Source of the DNA: Streptomyces parvus
GTDB lineage: Bacteria; Actinomycetota; Actinomycetes; Streptomycetales; Streptomycetaceae
Length of the DNA: 64,000 bases
Reading direction: 5' to 3'
Assembly: GCF_014648875.1 (NCBI RefSeq)
Contig: NZ_BMRY01000017.1
Location: 1-64,000 of the forward strand
Both the position numbers and the translations under genes were made by a program. Shown in pieces: positions 7,806 to 16,305 of the stretch (the stretch's first letter is position 1; every line of letters starts with the position of its first letter). Below the pieces are notes generated by a model that was not told the origin of the DNA, ran no database searches, and was given only the letters and a program-made list of their open reading frames with translations.

Positions 7806-9356
7806 TCAGCGGCGGATGCCGGTGGCGAACGGAAGCGTGTTCACGAAGGCCCGGTGGTGCTCGCGGTCGCACCACTCCAGCTTGAGGTACGACTTGCCGG
7901 CCGAGGCGCGGATCGTCCGCTTGTCGCGGGCGAGCGCCTCGGGTGAGCGGGACGACACCGTGATGTACCCCACCAGGTTCACTCCGGCCGCACCGCTGGC
8001 GAGATCTTCACCCCGCTGGTCGAGCCGGCCGTGGGCGGCGATGTCGCGGGGGTCGACGGTGCGGTTCATCTTGGCCTGGCGGCTGGCCTCGGCGTCGTCG
8101 TTGGTCTTCTCGGTCAGCATGCGTTCGATGGCGACCTCGGTGGGTTCGAGGTCCATGCAGACGGCGACGGTACGGATGACGTCGGGGGTGTGGACGAGGA
8201 GCGGGGCGAGGAAGTTGACGCCGACGGGGGTCATCGGCCACTCCTTCACCCAGGCCGTGGCGTGGCACCAGGGGGCGCGGGTGGTGGACTCGCGGGTCTT
8301 GGCCTGGAGGAACGTGGGCTCGACCGCGTCCAGTTCGGCGGGCCAGGCGTTGCGTTTGGTCATGGCCTGGATGTGGTCGATGGGGTGGTCGGGGTCGTAC
8401 ATGGAGTGGACGAGGGAGGCGACGCGGCTCTGGCCGAGCGGCTGGCGGACCCGGATGTCGGCCTCGGCGAGGCGGGCGCAGATGTCGGTGAGCTCGCGGG
8501 CCATGACGGCGGCGAGGCCGGCGTCGCGGTCGAGCTTGCGGCCGCCGTGGGGGCGGGCGGCGCGGGCCACGGCGTTGGCCTCGGCGGCCAGTTCACGGCT
8601 GTAGTGCATGCAGGCGACGAGGTAGGCGCGGTGCTGCTCGCTGGAGGTGGAGACCATGGACTGGAGCTGGTCGTAGGAGTCCTGGAGCCAGGCCGGGGAC
8701 GCCTTGTCGCCGCGCTGGGCGACGTCCTTGGCGTGGGCGTCGGGGTCGGCGGGCAGGGTGCGGGCGAGCATCTGGAGGCGGGTGACGAAGCCGTCGCCGT
8801 TGGCCACGTGCTTGAGGAGGGTGCCGAAGCGGTCGACGAGGGCTTCCTGGTCCTCGCTGTCGCGGAGGCCGACGCCGGGGCCCTCGATCTCGATGGCGGC
8901 GGTGACGGTGCGCCGGTCGGCGTGGAGGAGTACGGCGATCTCGTCGGGGCCGAAGGGGGCGGCGAGCCAGCTGATCCGGCCGATGCCGGGGGGCGGGCCG
9001 ATCTCTACCTCGCGGCCGTCGACGCTGACGCCGGCTTCCATGGCGCCCGAGCGGTAGGCGGTGCCGCGGCGCAGGGAGCGCTTGAAGGTGCGGTTGATCT
9101 CGAACCACTTGTAGAAGGTGCGGCCCTTGTACGGGACGTACACGATGGCGAGGGCCAGCATCGGGAAGCCGACGAGGCAGACGATGCGGAGGGAGAGGAC
9201 GGGGACGAGGAGTCCGCTCATCATGCCGAGGAACGCGCCGGCGATGATCAGGGCGATCTCGCCGGTCTCGCGGTTCTTGCCGACGATCGCGTTCGGCCGG
9301 GCACGGCCGATGAGATACGTGCGGCGGGGCGTCATCGTGTGGGACTGGGTCGTCAA
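7806..9356 (-). CDS. SCO6880/PrgI-like membrane protein, VirB3 plus VirB4 N-terminal-like
   Basis: This 516-residue protein has two close hydrophobic segments near the N-terminus (about 30-75), as in PrgI/VirB3 proteins, followed by a long soluble region. Its position just before a VirB4 ATPase lacking an N-terminal domain suggests that this soluble part is that missing domain (inference). The family is known in databases as SCO6880-like. A TTG start at 9356 is chosen because AGGAGG lies 9 bases upstream and the TTG overlaps the previous stop (TTGA). An in-frame ATG at 9335 would sit too far from that site. Confidence 0.8.
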   Translation of the reverse strand: MTTQSHTMTPRRTYLIGRARPNAIVGKNRETGEIALIIAGAFLGMMSGLLVPVLSLRIVCLVGFPMLALAIVYVPYKGRTFYKWFEINRTFKRSLRRGTAYRSGAMEAGVSVDGREVEIGPPPGIGRISWLAAPFGPDEIAVLLHADRRTVTAAIEIEGPGVGLRDSEDQEALVDRFGTLLKHVANGDGFVTRLQMLARTLPADPDAHAKDVAQRGDKASPAWLQDSYDQLQSMVSTSSEQHRAYLVACMHYSRELAAEANAVARAARPHGGRKLDRDAGLAAVMARELTDICARLAEADIRVRQPLGQSRVASLVHSMYDPDHPIDHIQAMTKRNAWPAELDAVEPTFLQAKTRESTTRAPWCHATAWVKEWPMTPVGVNFLAPLLVHTPDVIRTVAVCMDLEPTEVAIERMLTEKTNDDAEASRQAKMNRTVDPRDIAAHGRLDQRGEDLASGAAGVNLVGYITVSSRSPEALARDKRTIRASAGKSYLKLEWCDREHHRAFVNTLPFATGIRR

Positions 9357-10717
9357 CGCCCTCCACCTCCTGTGCTCGAGTTACCTGTGGTGCCGAAGCC
9401 GCCTCCGCCTCGGGAGGAGCGGCTGCTGTGGGGGGTGGCGGAGGTGGGCGCGGAGCCGCTGCGGGGCGAGGGTGCGGCGGAGGGGACAGATCCGCCGCCG
9501 ACCCCGCCTCCGCTGCCGCCGGACGGGCGGGAGCTGTGGGCGGCGACGCCGCCGCTGGCCGGGTTGGCGGGGCGGGCGCCGCCTCCGCCGCTGTTCTGGT
9601 CGTTGCGGCCGCTGTGGGTCTTGATGCCCTGGGAGACGAGGGCGGCCGGGGAGCTGATGAGGGCGGCGGCCTGGGAGCCGTCGGTGGCCTGCTTGCGGTT
9701 GGTGCGGGCGCCCTGGATCTCGTCGCCGAAGCCGGGGACGAAGCGGTAGATCATGGCGGAGGCGAAGATGGCCAGGAGGATGATGGAAAGGCCGGAGACG
9801 ACGGCGGAGAAGGCGTCGGGTCCGTCGCCGGAGGAGAGTGCGCCGGCGAGGCCGAGGACGATGACGATGACCGGCTTGACCATGATCACCGCGATCATGA
9901 TGCCGGCCCAGCGGCGGACGTGGCCCCACATGTTCTTGTCGACGAGGCCGGCGTAGACGACGATCCCGAGGAGTGCGCCGACGTAGAGCAGGGCGGCGCG
10001 GATGACGAGCTCCAGCCACAGGATGCCGGCGGCGAGGATCGAGACGAGCGAGACGACGATCAGCATGATCGGGCCGCCGCCGATGTCCTCGCCCTTCTTG
10101 AGGGCTTCGGCGAACGAGCCGAAGAAGACGTCGGTCTGGCCGCCGGTGGCGGAGGCGATGATCTCGGTGACACCGTCGGTGGCGGAGACGATCGTGTAGA
10201 GGATCAGCGGGGTGAAGGCCGAGGCGAGGACGGTGAGCCAGAGGTAGCCGACGGCCTCGGAGATCGCGGTGGTGAGGGGGACGCCGCGGATGGCGCGCTT
10301 GGCTACGGCGAGGAGCCAGAGGACGAGCGTGAGGATGGTGGAGGCCGCGAAGATGACGGCGTACTGCTGGAGGAACTTGGGGTTGGTGAAGTCGACGTCG
10401 GCCGTGGAGTCGACGGCCTCGCTGAGCTTGCCGACGATCCAGGAGGCGGCGTCGGCGCAGCCTCGGGCCAGGGAGGAGAGGGGGTCGAGGGCGTCGGTGG
10501 TGGGGACGTCCTGGGTGCGTGAGCCGGCGCCTTCGCCGCCTTCGCAGTAGTCCTTGGCGGGGCCACGGATCAGGTCGCACGCGTCGTTGCTGTTCGAAGG
10601 AGACGGTGTTGGTGTCGGGTCGGCTGCTGCACGGCCGGCGAAGAGAACGACTACCGCTTGAATACTGGCGAAGGCCGTGGCGACCGAAAGCCCGCGAAGG
10701 GATCGCTTACCTGGCAT
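9353..10717 (-). CDS. VirB6/TrbL-like polytopic membrane protein with signal peptide
   Basis: This 454-residue protein begins with a signal peptide ending in GRAAADPTP (about 32). It then has an extracytoplasmic region with paired Cys (DACDLIRG, DYCEGG) and five to seven strong membrane segments between about 100 and 325. The C-terminal tail is Gly/Ser/Pro-rich and disordered. This is the plan of VirB6/TrbL channel subunits of Gram-positive type IV systems. It overlaps the VirB8-like gene by 11 bp at its start and the next gene by 4 bp at its end. Confidence 0.8.
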   Translation of the reverse strand: MPGKRSLRGLSVATAFASIQAVVVLFAGRAAADPTPTPSPSNSNDACDLIRGPAKDYCEGGEGAGSRTQDVPTTDALDPLSSLARGCADAASWIVGKLSEAVDSTADVDFTNPKFLQQYAVIFAASTILTLVLWLLAVAKRAIRGVPLTTAISEAVGYLWLTVLASAFTPLILYTIVSATDGVTEIIASATGGQTDVFFGSFAEALKKGEDIGGGPIMLIVVSLVSILAAGILWLELVIRAALLYVGALLGIVVYAGLVDKNMWGHVRRWAGIMIAVIMVKPVIVIVLGLAGALSSGDGPDAFSAVVSGLSIILLAIFASAMIYRFVPGFGDEIQGARTNRKQATDGSQAAALISSPAALVSQGIKTHSGRNDQNSGGGGARPANPASGGVAAHSSRPSGGSGGGVGGGSVPSAAPSPRSGSAPTSATPHSSRSSRGGGGFGTTGNSSTGGGGR

Positions 10718-11579
10718 ACGTGAACCCTCCGAACTGCTGCACAGCGTCGGCCATCTCCTCCGCGGAAGAGGCGGCTTGGTCGCGACCTACGGGTACGGGA
10801 CCGTCCTCCTGCTGAAAGTCGGAGATCTTCCAGTCCCCATCGACCCATCGCAGCTCGTACGTCGTGGTGTACCAGCTTTCCGAGACAGGGTTCTTGGAGC
10901 CTTCGCCGGCCAGGCCGAACAGGGCGGAGTACCAGACAGCCACGCTCGCGGTGTCGCCTGCGTACTTTTCCACCTTGGTACCCACGGGGTTGGCACGAGA
11001 GATGAAGGTCAGGCCTTCTGGGGCGCTGCCATCCGGGTTCAGTCCGATGCTTGCCAGGAAGGATTCGTCGGAGTAGACCTTGTCCAGGTCATCTCGTCGT
11101 GCGCTTGCTACGTCAGGCGCATATACCGCCTTGGAAATCTCTCGGCGCCGTTCCCGAGAGAACATGCCGTCGGAGACCAACGCAACGGAGTAGTTCGCCG
11201 CCGCGCTCTGCGCCCCCTGCTCGTCGTGGGCGAAGCCGGAGGGGATCGTGCCGTTCCTGCCCTCGACGGGCTTGGTGCCGGTGGCCGCGGTGGGGGCGCT
11301 TCCCGCGGTGCCGGGGCTCTTGGCGCCCGAGGAGGCCTCGTCGTCGCTGCCGCCGCCCCGGTTGGCGAAGGCGATGGCAGCGACGAGGAGGACGACGATG
11401 CCGGTGATCGTCACGAGGGAGCGGGAGTTGCGGACGGGGCGGCGCGCGCCGGGGTTGCCCGGGTCGCCGTCGGGGAGACGGGTACGGGTCTGGCGGGTGC
11501 CGCCGAGCGTGCTGTACGGGTCGTCCGCGCGGCCCCCCTGGTCCTTGCCGCGGTAGTCGTGCTCGTCACCGGGACTCAT
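10707..11579 (-). CDS. VirB8/TcpC-like conjugation protein
   Basis: This 290-residue bitopic protein has a charged, disordered cytosolic N-terminus (1-50), one membrane segment (about 54-72), a Ser/Gly/Thr linker, and an extracytoplasmic domain (about 120-290). That domain resembles the TcpC/OrfG type: GAQSAAANYSVAL, then a beta-rich part with VAVWYSALFG and YELRWVDGDWKISDF. It probably scaffolds the membrane channel. The ATG at 11579 is preferred over the longer frame because GAGGGAG lies about 10 bases upstream. Confidence 0.8.
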   Translation of the reverse strand: MSPGDEHDYRGKDQGGRADDPYSTLGGTRQTRTRLPDGDPGNPGARRPVRNSRSLVTITGIVVLLVAAIAFANRGGGSDDEASSGAKSPGTAGSAPTAATGTKPVEGRNGTIPSGFAHDEQGAQSAAANYSVALVSDGMFSRERRREISKAVYAPDVASARRDDLDKVYSDESFLASIGLNPDGSAPEGLTFISRANPVGTKVEKYAGDTASVAVWYSALFGLAGEGSKNPVSESWYTTTYELRWVDGDWKISDFQQEDGPVPVGRDQAASSAEEMADAVQQFGGFTYAR

Positions 11580-11760
11580 GCCGCGTTCGCTCCCTCGGTC
11601 GTGTGCGGATCCGCGCAGGACGACGGTAGCTGTGCTGGTTGCCGCTTGAACGCGGTGTGGTGACTCGACATCAGGGAAACGCAACCTCAGCCGGTGGGCA
11701 CGACGGGCGGATGGTGGGGAGCGGGCTGGGACGGCCCGGCGGGAACTGGCCGACGGTGGG

Positions 11761-12069
11761 TCAGACGGCCATTCCGTACACGATGGTGAACAGGGTTCCC
11801 AGGGAGCCGATGATGAAGACCCCTGTCAGCCCTGCCACGATCAGGCCCTTGCCCTGCTCCGCGCTGAACGTGTCGCGCAGTGCCGTCGCTCCGATGCGCT
11901 GCTTCGCAGCACCCCAGATCGCGATGCCGAGGCAGAGCAGGATGGCGATGGCCATCACCACCTCGATCATGATGCGCGCCTCGTTGCCCAGCGTCCCGAA
12001 CGGCCCCCAGTCCGGAGCGATTCCGCCGATGATGGTGGTGATGTCGCCCTTCTCTGCTGCCAGGATCAT
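11761..12069 (-). CDS. Small two-helix membrane protein, VirB2/pilin-like
   Basis: This 102-residue protein has two strong membrane segments separated by a short basic loop (AAKQRIG), the topology of VirB2/TrbC-type subunits. It is the first gene of the secretion-like operon. The ATG at 12069 is preferred because GGTGA lies 5 bases upstream; a GTG at 12078 would add three residues. There is no signal peptide. The sequence IIGGIAPDWGPFGTLG looks highly constrained. Assignment as a VirB2 equivalent is by size, topology and context only. Confidence 0.75.
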   Translation of the reverse strand: MILAAEKGDITTIIGGIAPDWGPFGTLGNEARIMIEVVMAIAILLCLGIAIWGAAKQRIGATALRDTFSAEQGKGLIVAGLTGVFIIGSLGTLFTIVYGMAV

Positions 12070-12332
12070 GTAAGTCACCGCCCCTGTTGGGTAGTTCGCT
12101 GCCCGTGCCGTCCGGCATGGGTCGCCTTCTATCTTCGCTGATGAAACCGCGCTCGCACGACGCCTTCCCGGGTCTCTTTACCCGGAATCTCGCACGCTTG
12201 ACCGGGGCGGCCACCCTGACCTGCGGCTCGTCCACTCCTCGTGCATATGACTGGTCACTCTGTGTATCACGGGCTGTGACCAGGAGCAACGACGGTGGCC
12301 ATGGGTTCTGACACGGTTGCGGCGTTCACGGG

Positions 12333-12917
12333 TCACGGCGTGTTCGTATGCGCCGTTCGAGAGCCGCGTGTGCGCCGGTAGTAGGAGACGGTGACGGCCC
12401 CGAGGAGCGGTCCCCAGAGGACGAGCGGCTGGTAGATGACACCGACCAGCAGACGGCCGGCGGGGGTCATGTCCGGATGGGGGTACGTCCACCACAGCGG
12501 CATGGCCGCCCAGAGCGCCGTCAGCGCGAGGGCCCCGGCGGCGGCCGGTACGACGGCGGCCGGCGGGCGAACGGGGCGGCCACCGATGACCGGTATCCAG
12601 CGGGGCACCGTCTCGCCCCACGGCCGTACCAGGCCGAGGGAGAGCAGGGCGAGCAGCTCGCAGGCGACGCTCAGCGTCAGCATCCACAGCTTGGAGCCCG
12701 GGGTGTCGAACGGTACGAAACCGGCCGCGGTGTACCCGGACGGGAACCCGCACACCATCGCCAGCCGCCACAGCCCGGTCGGCAGCGCGAGCAGCGTGAT
12801 CAGCTGCGCGGCGCGAATCGCCCACCGGGGCGGGGGGAGAGGCGGGGCGGGGGCGGTTGAGGTTGAGGCTGACGTGGGGGCGGCGGGCTGTTCCCTTCGG
12901 GCTCGCATGCGTTCCAT
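12333..12917 (-). CDS. Four-helix membrane protein of unknown function
   Basis: This 194-residue protein has a Pro/Ala/Thr-rich N-terminus and four predicted membrane segments beginning at about 38, 77, 116 and 160. I recognise no catalytic motif. Related standalone membrane proteins are common in Streptomyces. It is on the same strand as the secretion-like operon but 254 bp upstream, so it is probably a separate unit. The 349 bp between it and the next gene must hold two divergent promoters. I see no clear repeat or hairpin there. Confidence 0.75.
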   Translation of the reverse strand: MERMRARREQPAAPTSASTSTAPAPPLPPPRWAIRAAQLITLLALPTGLWRLAMVCGFPSGYTAAGFVPFDTPGSKLWMLTLSVACELLALLSLGLVRPWGETVPRWIPVIGGRPVRPPAAVVPAAAGALALTALWAAMPLWWTYPHPDMTPAGRLLVGVIYQPLVLWGPLLGAVTVSYYRRTRGSRTAHTNTP

Positions 12918-13266
12918 CGTGGTTCGTGGGCCGTGGCGGGGCGTCAGCTTCTGCTCCCAAGTCCTCGGTTCTGCGGTACGAGGCCCACGGCGCGGACGTC
13001 CGCCGTGCGGCGGAGAGGGCCTCGGCTCCCGGGGCCGTGCGAGCGACCGCCGTCGTGCGCCGGGTGTGCGCCCACGTATGCCTCCCCCTTCGTTCGGGTG
13101 AACCGGGCGGGCTCAACGGGATCGGTGCCTCCGCTTCGCCCGGCCGGGAATCGCGGGACCGGGGTGTGTCCGGGGTGTGCAGGGGGCTGCGGCCCCGCGT
13201 GTTGACGTACGGCATGTCGCGTACGGCGGATTTGGCACAGTGCCGCTCCACGATCAGGAGAACGGG

Positions 13267-13728
13267 GTGAGCGGTGTGGGCGGAGTGACGGTGGTCGGTC
13301 AGCCGAACGGCGGCCGGGAGTGGCTGGGGTCGCCGGCCGGGCCGACGGGGGTTGGCGGACCGGCAGGGGCTGCCGTCCCGGCGGGAGAGGCGGGAGGGGC
13401 AGGGGGAGGGGATCTCCGGCACAGCCGTGGCCCGTGGTTGCGGGCCGCCGCCGGTGCCGACCAACTGGTGACGCTCCTCGGCCCGGTCAAGGGCGAACTG
13501 GAAGTGGCGCACCAGGGCTTGACCGCCGGGGCCGGAGCGCTGTCCGCGCTGGCGGAACTGGGTACCGTGCGGGCCTCGTGGGAGCGCCGGATCGAGGAGG
13601 CCCGTAAGGAGTGCGGGAGCCTCGGCGGGAAGATGCGCGCGGTCGTCCAGGGCCAGACGCGGGCCAACGAGGCGGTGAAGAGCGGCTTCGACGGGGTGAA
13701 GACGCCGAGCGTCGGTGGCGCGCGGTGA
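13267..13728 (+). CDS. Small helical protein, WXG100/LXG-like partner
   Basis: This 153-residue protein has a Gly/Pro-rich N-terminal 50 residues followed by about 100 residues of amphipathic helix (ADQLVTLLGPVKGELEVA to EAVKSGFDGV). The size and helical plan resemble WXG100/ESX-like partner proteins, although the WXG turn itself is not clear. The GTG at 13267 has a CAGGAG site 6 bases upstream. Its stop overlaps the start of the hydrolase gene, whose own N-terminus is helical in the same way. A partner role is inferred from this arrangement. Confidence 0.75.
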   Translation: MSGVGGVTVVGQPNGGREWLGSPAGPTGVGGPAGAAVPAGEAGGAGGGDLRHSRGPWLRAAAGADQLVTLLGPVKGELEVAHQGLTAGAGALSALAELGTVRASWERRIEEARKECGSLGGKMRAVVQGQTRANEAVKSGFDGVKTPSVGGAR

Positions 13729-15536
13729 GCGGGCGGAGCGGTGGGGCGGGGTCCGCCCTGACCTGGTCGGCGTTACGTGAGGTGAAGTGCGCCGAACTGG
13801 AGCAGGCGGCGGACGGGTGGGGGCGGGTCAGCAACCGGGCGGACGCGGTCCGGGACCGTATCGAGGGAGAGCTGCTGCCGGGCCTGCGCGATACGCAGAA
13901 GGGGGAGGCGCCGGACGCGGCCGTGAGGGGGTTGCGGAGGCTGGGGACGAACTTCCAGTACATCTACACCGAGTGCGGGCTGCTGCGGACCACGCTGAAC
14001 AGCCTGGCCCATGAGATCAAGACCCAGCAGCGGGTGTTGCAGGGGGCGCTGGACGATGCGGCGGCGCTGAGGTTCACGGTGCAGGCGGACGGTTCGGTGA
14101 CGTATCCGGCGGCGGGCGAGGGCCTGGTCGACGGCAAGCCGCTGGCGGGCGGGACGGCGTCGGGGGTGCCGAACCCGGGCATGGTCCCGCCTTCGGGGCT
14201 CGTCGCGCCCAACCCGAACGCGGGCAAGGCCCAGGACATCGCGGACCGGGTGGCGCAGGCGGTGCGGGCGGCGGCCGATGCGGACTGGCGGTACACCAGG
14301 ATCCTGCGATCGCTGAAGGCGCACGAGGGGCTGGGCGTGCCGGTGGCGACGTGGACGGACGCGGCGGCCGATGCGGCGGCGGTACGGGATGCTGCGCGCG
14401 GCTACCTGAAGGACGCGATCCCGCACGATGCGAGTCCGGCGGAGCGGAAGGCGTGGTGGGCGGGGCTGACGGACGAACAGCGCGAGGAGTACCTCGCGGT
14501 GTACCCGGATCAGATCGGCAACCTGGACGGGATTCCGGCCCTGGTGCGGGACGCGGCGAACCGGGACAACCTTCAGCTGTTGATGGGGAAGCTGGAGGGG
14601 CGGGACGACGCTGATTCGGCGACGAAACTTGCGGCGCTGCGGGAGATCGATCGGCAGCTGCGGCTGGTGCCGGAGGTGGGGGACCCGCCGATGTACCTGC
14701 TCGGGATCGGGGATCAGGGGAACGGTCGGGCGATCGTGTCGTACGGGAATCCGGATACGTCGCGGAATGTGGCGGCTTATGTGCCGGGGTTGAATACGTC
14801 GTTGGACGAGGAGTTTGCTGAGGGGGATTTGAAGCGGGCGCGTGACACAGCTGCAGCAGCACGGGAAATTGATCATTCGAGTGCCGTGATTACCTGGCTG
14901 GGATATGACGCACCGCAGAGTCCGGATGGTTGGAACAGTTTGGCTGTTGCCGGCACTGCGCGAGCGGAGGCTGGTGGTCGTGCCTTCAACGGCTTCATGG
15001 CGGGGTTGGTGGCGTCGAACGATCACGCTGGTCCGAACCTGACGGCCATCGGACATTCCTATGGGTCGCGAACAGTCGGAGCGGCGACGCAGCAGGAGGG
15101 AGGAATCCCCGGTGTGACGGACATTGTCCTGGTCGGCAGTCCTGGCGTGGGTGTGGATCGGGCCGAGGACCTGGGAGTGGGAAGGGACCACGTGTACGTG
15201 GGGGCAGCAGAGAACGACGTGGTCACCAAACTTCCAGCGAGCGAGCACGCGGTGATTTCGGGAATGGGGCGAGCTCTAGGCCCTGTTGGTTCTCTGGTGG
15301 ACCTGGCGAACGGAGGTGACGCCGACCTGTGGTTCGGCACGGATCCGGCTAGCGAAGAGTTCGGCGGGCGGCGCTTCGGTGCGGATGATGGGCCTCCGTT
15401 GATTGCCCCCGGGCGCGTCACTATCGACGCGCATTCGCAATACTTCGACCCGGAATTGGATTCCACATCTGCTGGCAGTATTGCGTTGATTGCCGCCGGG
15501 CGTGGACATGAAGTTAAGCAGGAGCAGTCGCGCTGA
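13725..15536 (+). CDS. Alpha/beta hydrolase, DUF1023 type, with helical N-terminus
   Basis: This 603-residue protein has three parts. Residues 1-115 form a WXG/LXG-like helical region (LTWSALREVKCAELEQAADGW). Residues 170-320 include the conserved AERKAWWAGLTDEQREEYL and IGNLDGIPALVRDAANR segments. An alpha/beta hydrolase domain covers about 320-600, with nucleophile S445 in AIGHSYGS and a likely catalytic His in the terminal DAHSQYF. There is no signal peptide. GTGA overlap with the previous gene and TGATG overlap with the following lipoprotein tie all three together. From about 14,780 on, codon use is visibly less GC-rich than in the paralogue at 16.3 kb. The substrate is unknown; an ester or lipid is likely for this fold. 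Confidence 0.85.
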   Translation: MSGRSGGAGSALTWSALREVKCAELEQAADGWGRVSNRADAVRDRIEGELLPGLRDTQKGEAPDAAVRGLRRLGTNFQYIYTECGLLRTTLNSLAHEIKTQQRVLQGALDDAAALRFTVQADGSVTYPAAGEGLVDGKPLAGGTASGVPNPGMVPPSGLVAPNPNAGKAQDIADRVAQAVRAAADADWRYTRILRSLKAHEGLGVPVATWTDAAADAAAVRDAARGYLKDAIPHDASPAERKAWWAGLTDEQREEYLAVYPDQIGNLDGIPALVRDAANRDNLQLLMGKLEGRDDADSATKLAALREIDRQLRLVPEVGDPPMYLLGIGDQGNGRAIVSYGNPDTSRNVAAYVPGLNTSLDEEFAEGDLKRARDTAAAAREIDHSSAVITWLGYDAPQSPDGWNSLAVAGTARAEAGGRAFNGFMAGLVASNDHAGPNLTAIGHSYGSRTVGAATQQEGGIPGVTDIVLVGSPGVGVDRAEDLGVGRDHVYVGAAENDVVTKLPASEHAVISGMGRALGPVGSLVDLANGGDADLWFGTDPASEEFGGRRFGADDGPPLIAPGRVTIDAHSQYFDPELDSTSAGSIALIAAGRGHEVKQEQSR

Positions 15537-16072
15537 TGCTGCCTCTGCGAACATTGGCACTGGCCCTCGCTGCCGGAATGATGTCGATGGGGTGTGCCAA
15601 GCAAGAGGAGAGCCGATTGGACATGCAGGCTGCCGCGGTTCGCTCAGATGCGATTCTTGACGCGGTGCTCCAGGGAATCCACCCGGAGGTGCGTTGGGCT
15701 CACGGTTTCACCTCAACGGGGATGTGTGAGGTGACGCGTAGGCGAGTTGTCATGACCAACATCTCCGCAGAGCGGCGAGGGAGCTTTCTGGGTGTGGTCG
15801 ATCGGTTTTGGCGCAAGAGTGGATACGAAATGACCGCAGTGAACAACAGTGTCGAGTTTCCCGCCATCTATGCGCGCACTATCGACGGGTATCGGCTGAG
15901 CCTGCGCATTGGCGGCAAAGGGCAAGCCTTCTTTCAGGTGGACACTCCATGTGTTCATAAGTCCGAGGTGGCCCGTTCCACCAGCCCCGCCACCGCGTTC
16001 CTCGACCCCGGCGCGGAACTCATCCCCCGCCCCAACATCCACTCCGACTTCTGGTCGGCAAGCGGGTCGTGA
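15536..16072 (+). CDS. Lipoprotein paired with the hydrolase (copy 1)
   Basis: This 178-residue lipoprotein has a lipobox MSMGC (C20). The mature part holds two Cys shared with the paralogue at 18.7 kb (GMCEVTRRR and DTPC) and the shared ending RPNIHSDFWS. The ATG overlaps the hydrolase stop (TGATG), with AGGAG upstream. I do not recognise the fold. A role as immunity factor, chaperone or anchor for the hydrolase is inferred only from the conserved pairing. Codon use is less GC-biased than that of its neighbours except in the last 100 bp. Confidence 0.8.
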   Translation: MLPLRTLALALAAGMMSMGCAKQEESRLDMQAAAVRSDAILDAVLQGIHPEVRWAHGFTSTGMCEVTRRRVVMTNISAERRGSFLGVVDRFWRKSGYEMTAVNNSVEFPAIYARTIDGYRLSLRIGGKGQAFFQVDTPCVHKSEVARSTSPATAFLDPGAELIPRPNIHSDFWSASGS

Positions 16073-16305
16073 TCGGGCCAGTGTGGCTCAACTCCACTGT
16101 CAAGCAAAGGCTTTGAGCCCTGTATTGGGTCCTGGGGCCCATGTCGTGCCCCCTGCCCGTGTGGTCGCATACGCGGAGTGACCGACCTGTCGCCCGTTCC
16201 GCCCACTCACGAGGTAGGGGACTGCTCTTGTCCGGCATACGAAGAAGCGTGGTCCCTGTTGGCGTCGATGTAAGCGCTGCCGTAGCGGAGTCCGGCGGGC
16301 GGTTG

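Noticed and set aside
4689..12069. Integrated conjugative element
   Set aside because: No integrase, relaxase, tRNA attachment site or flanking direct repeat was found, and the GC content does not differ visibly from the surroundings.
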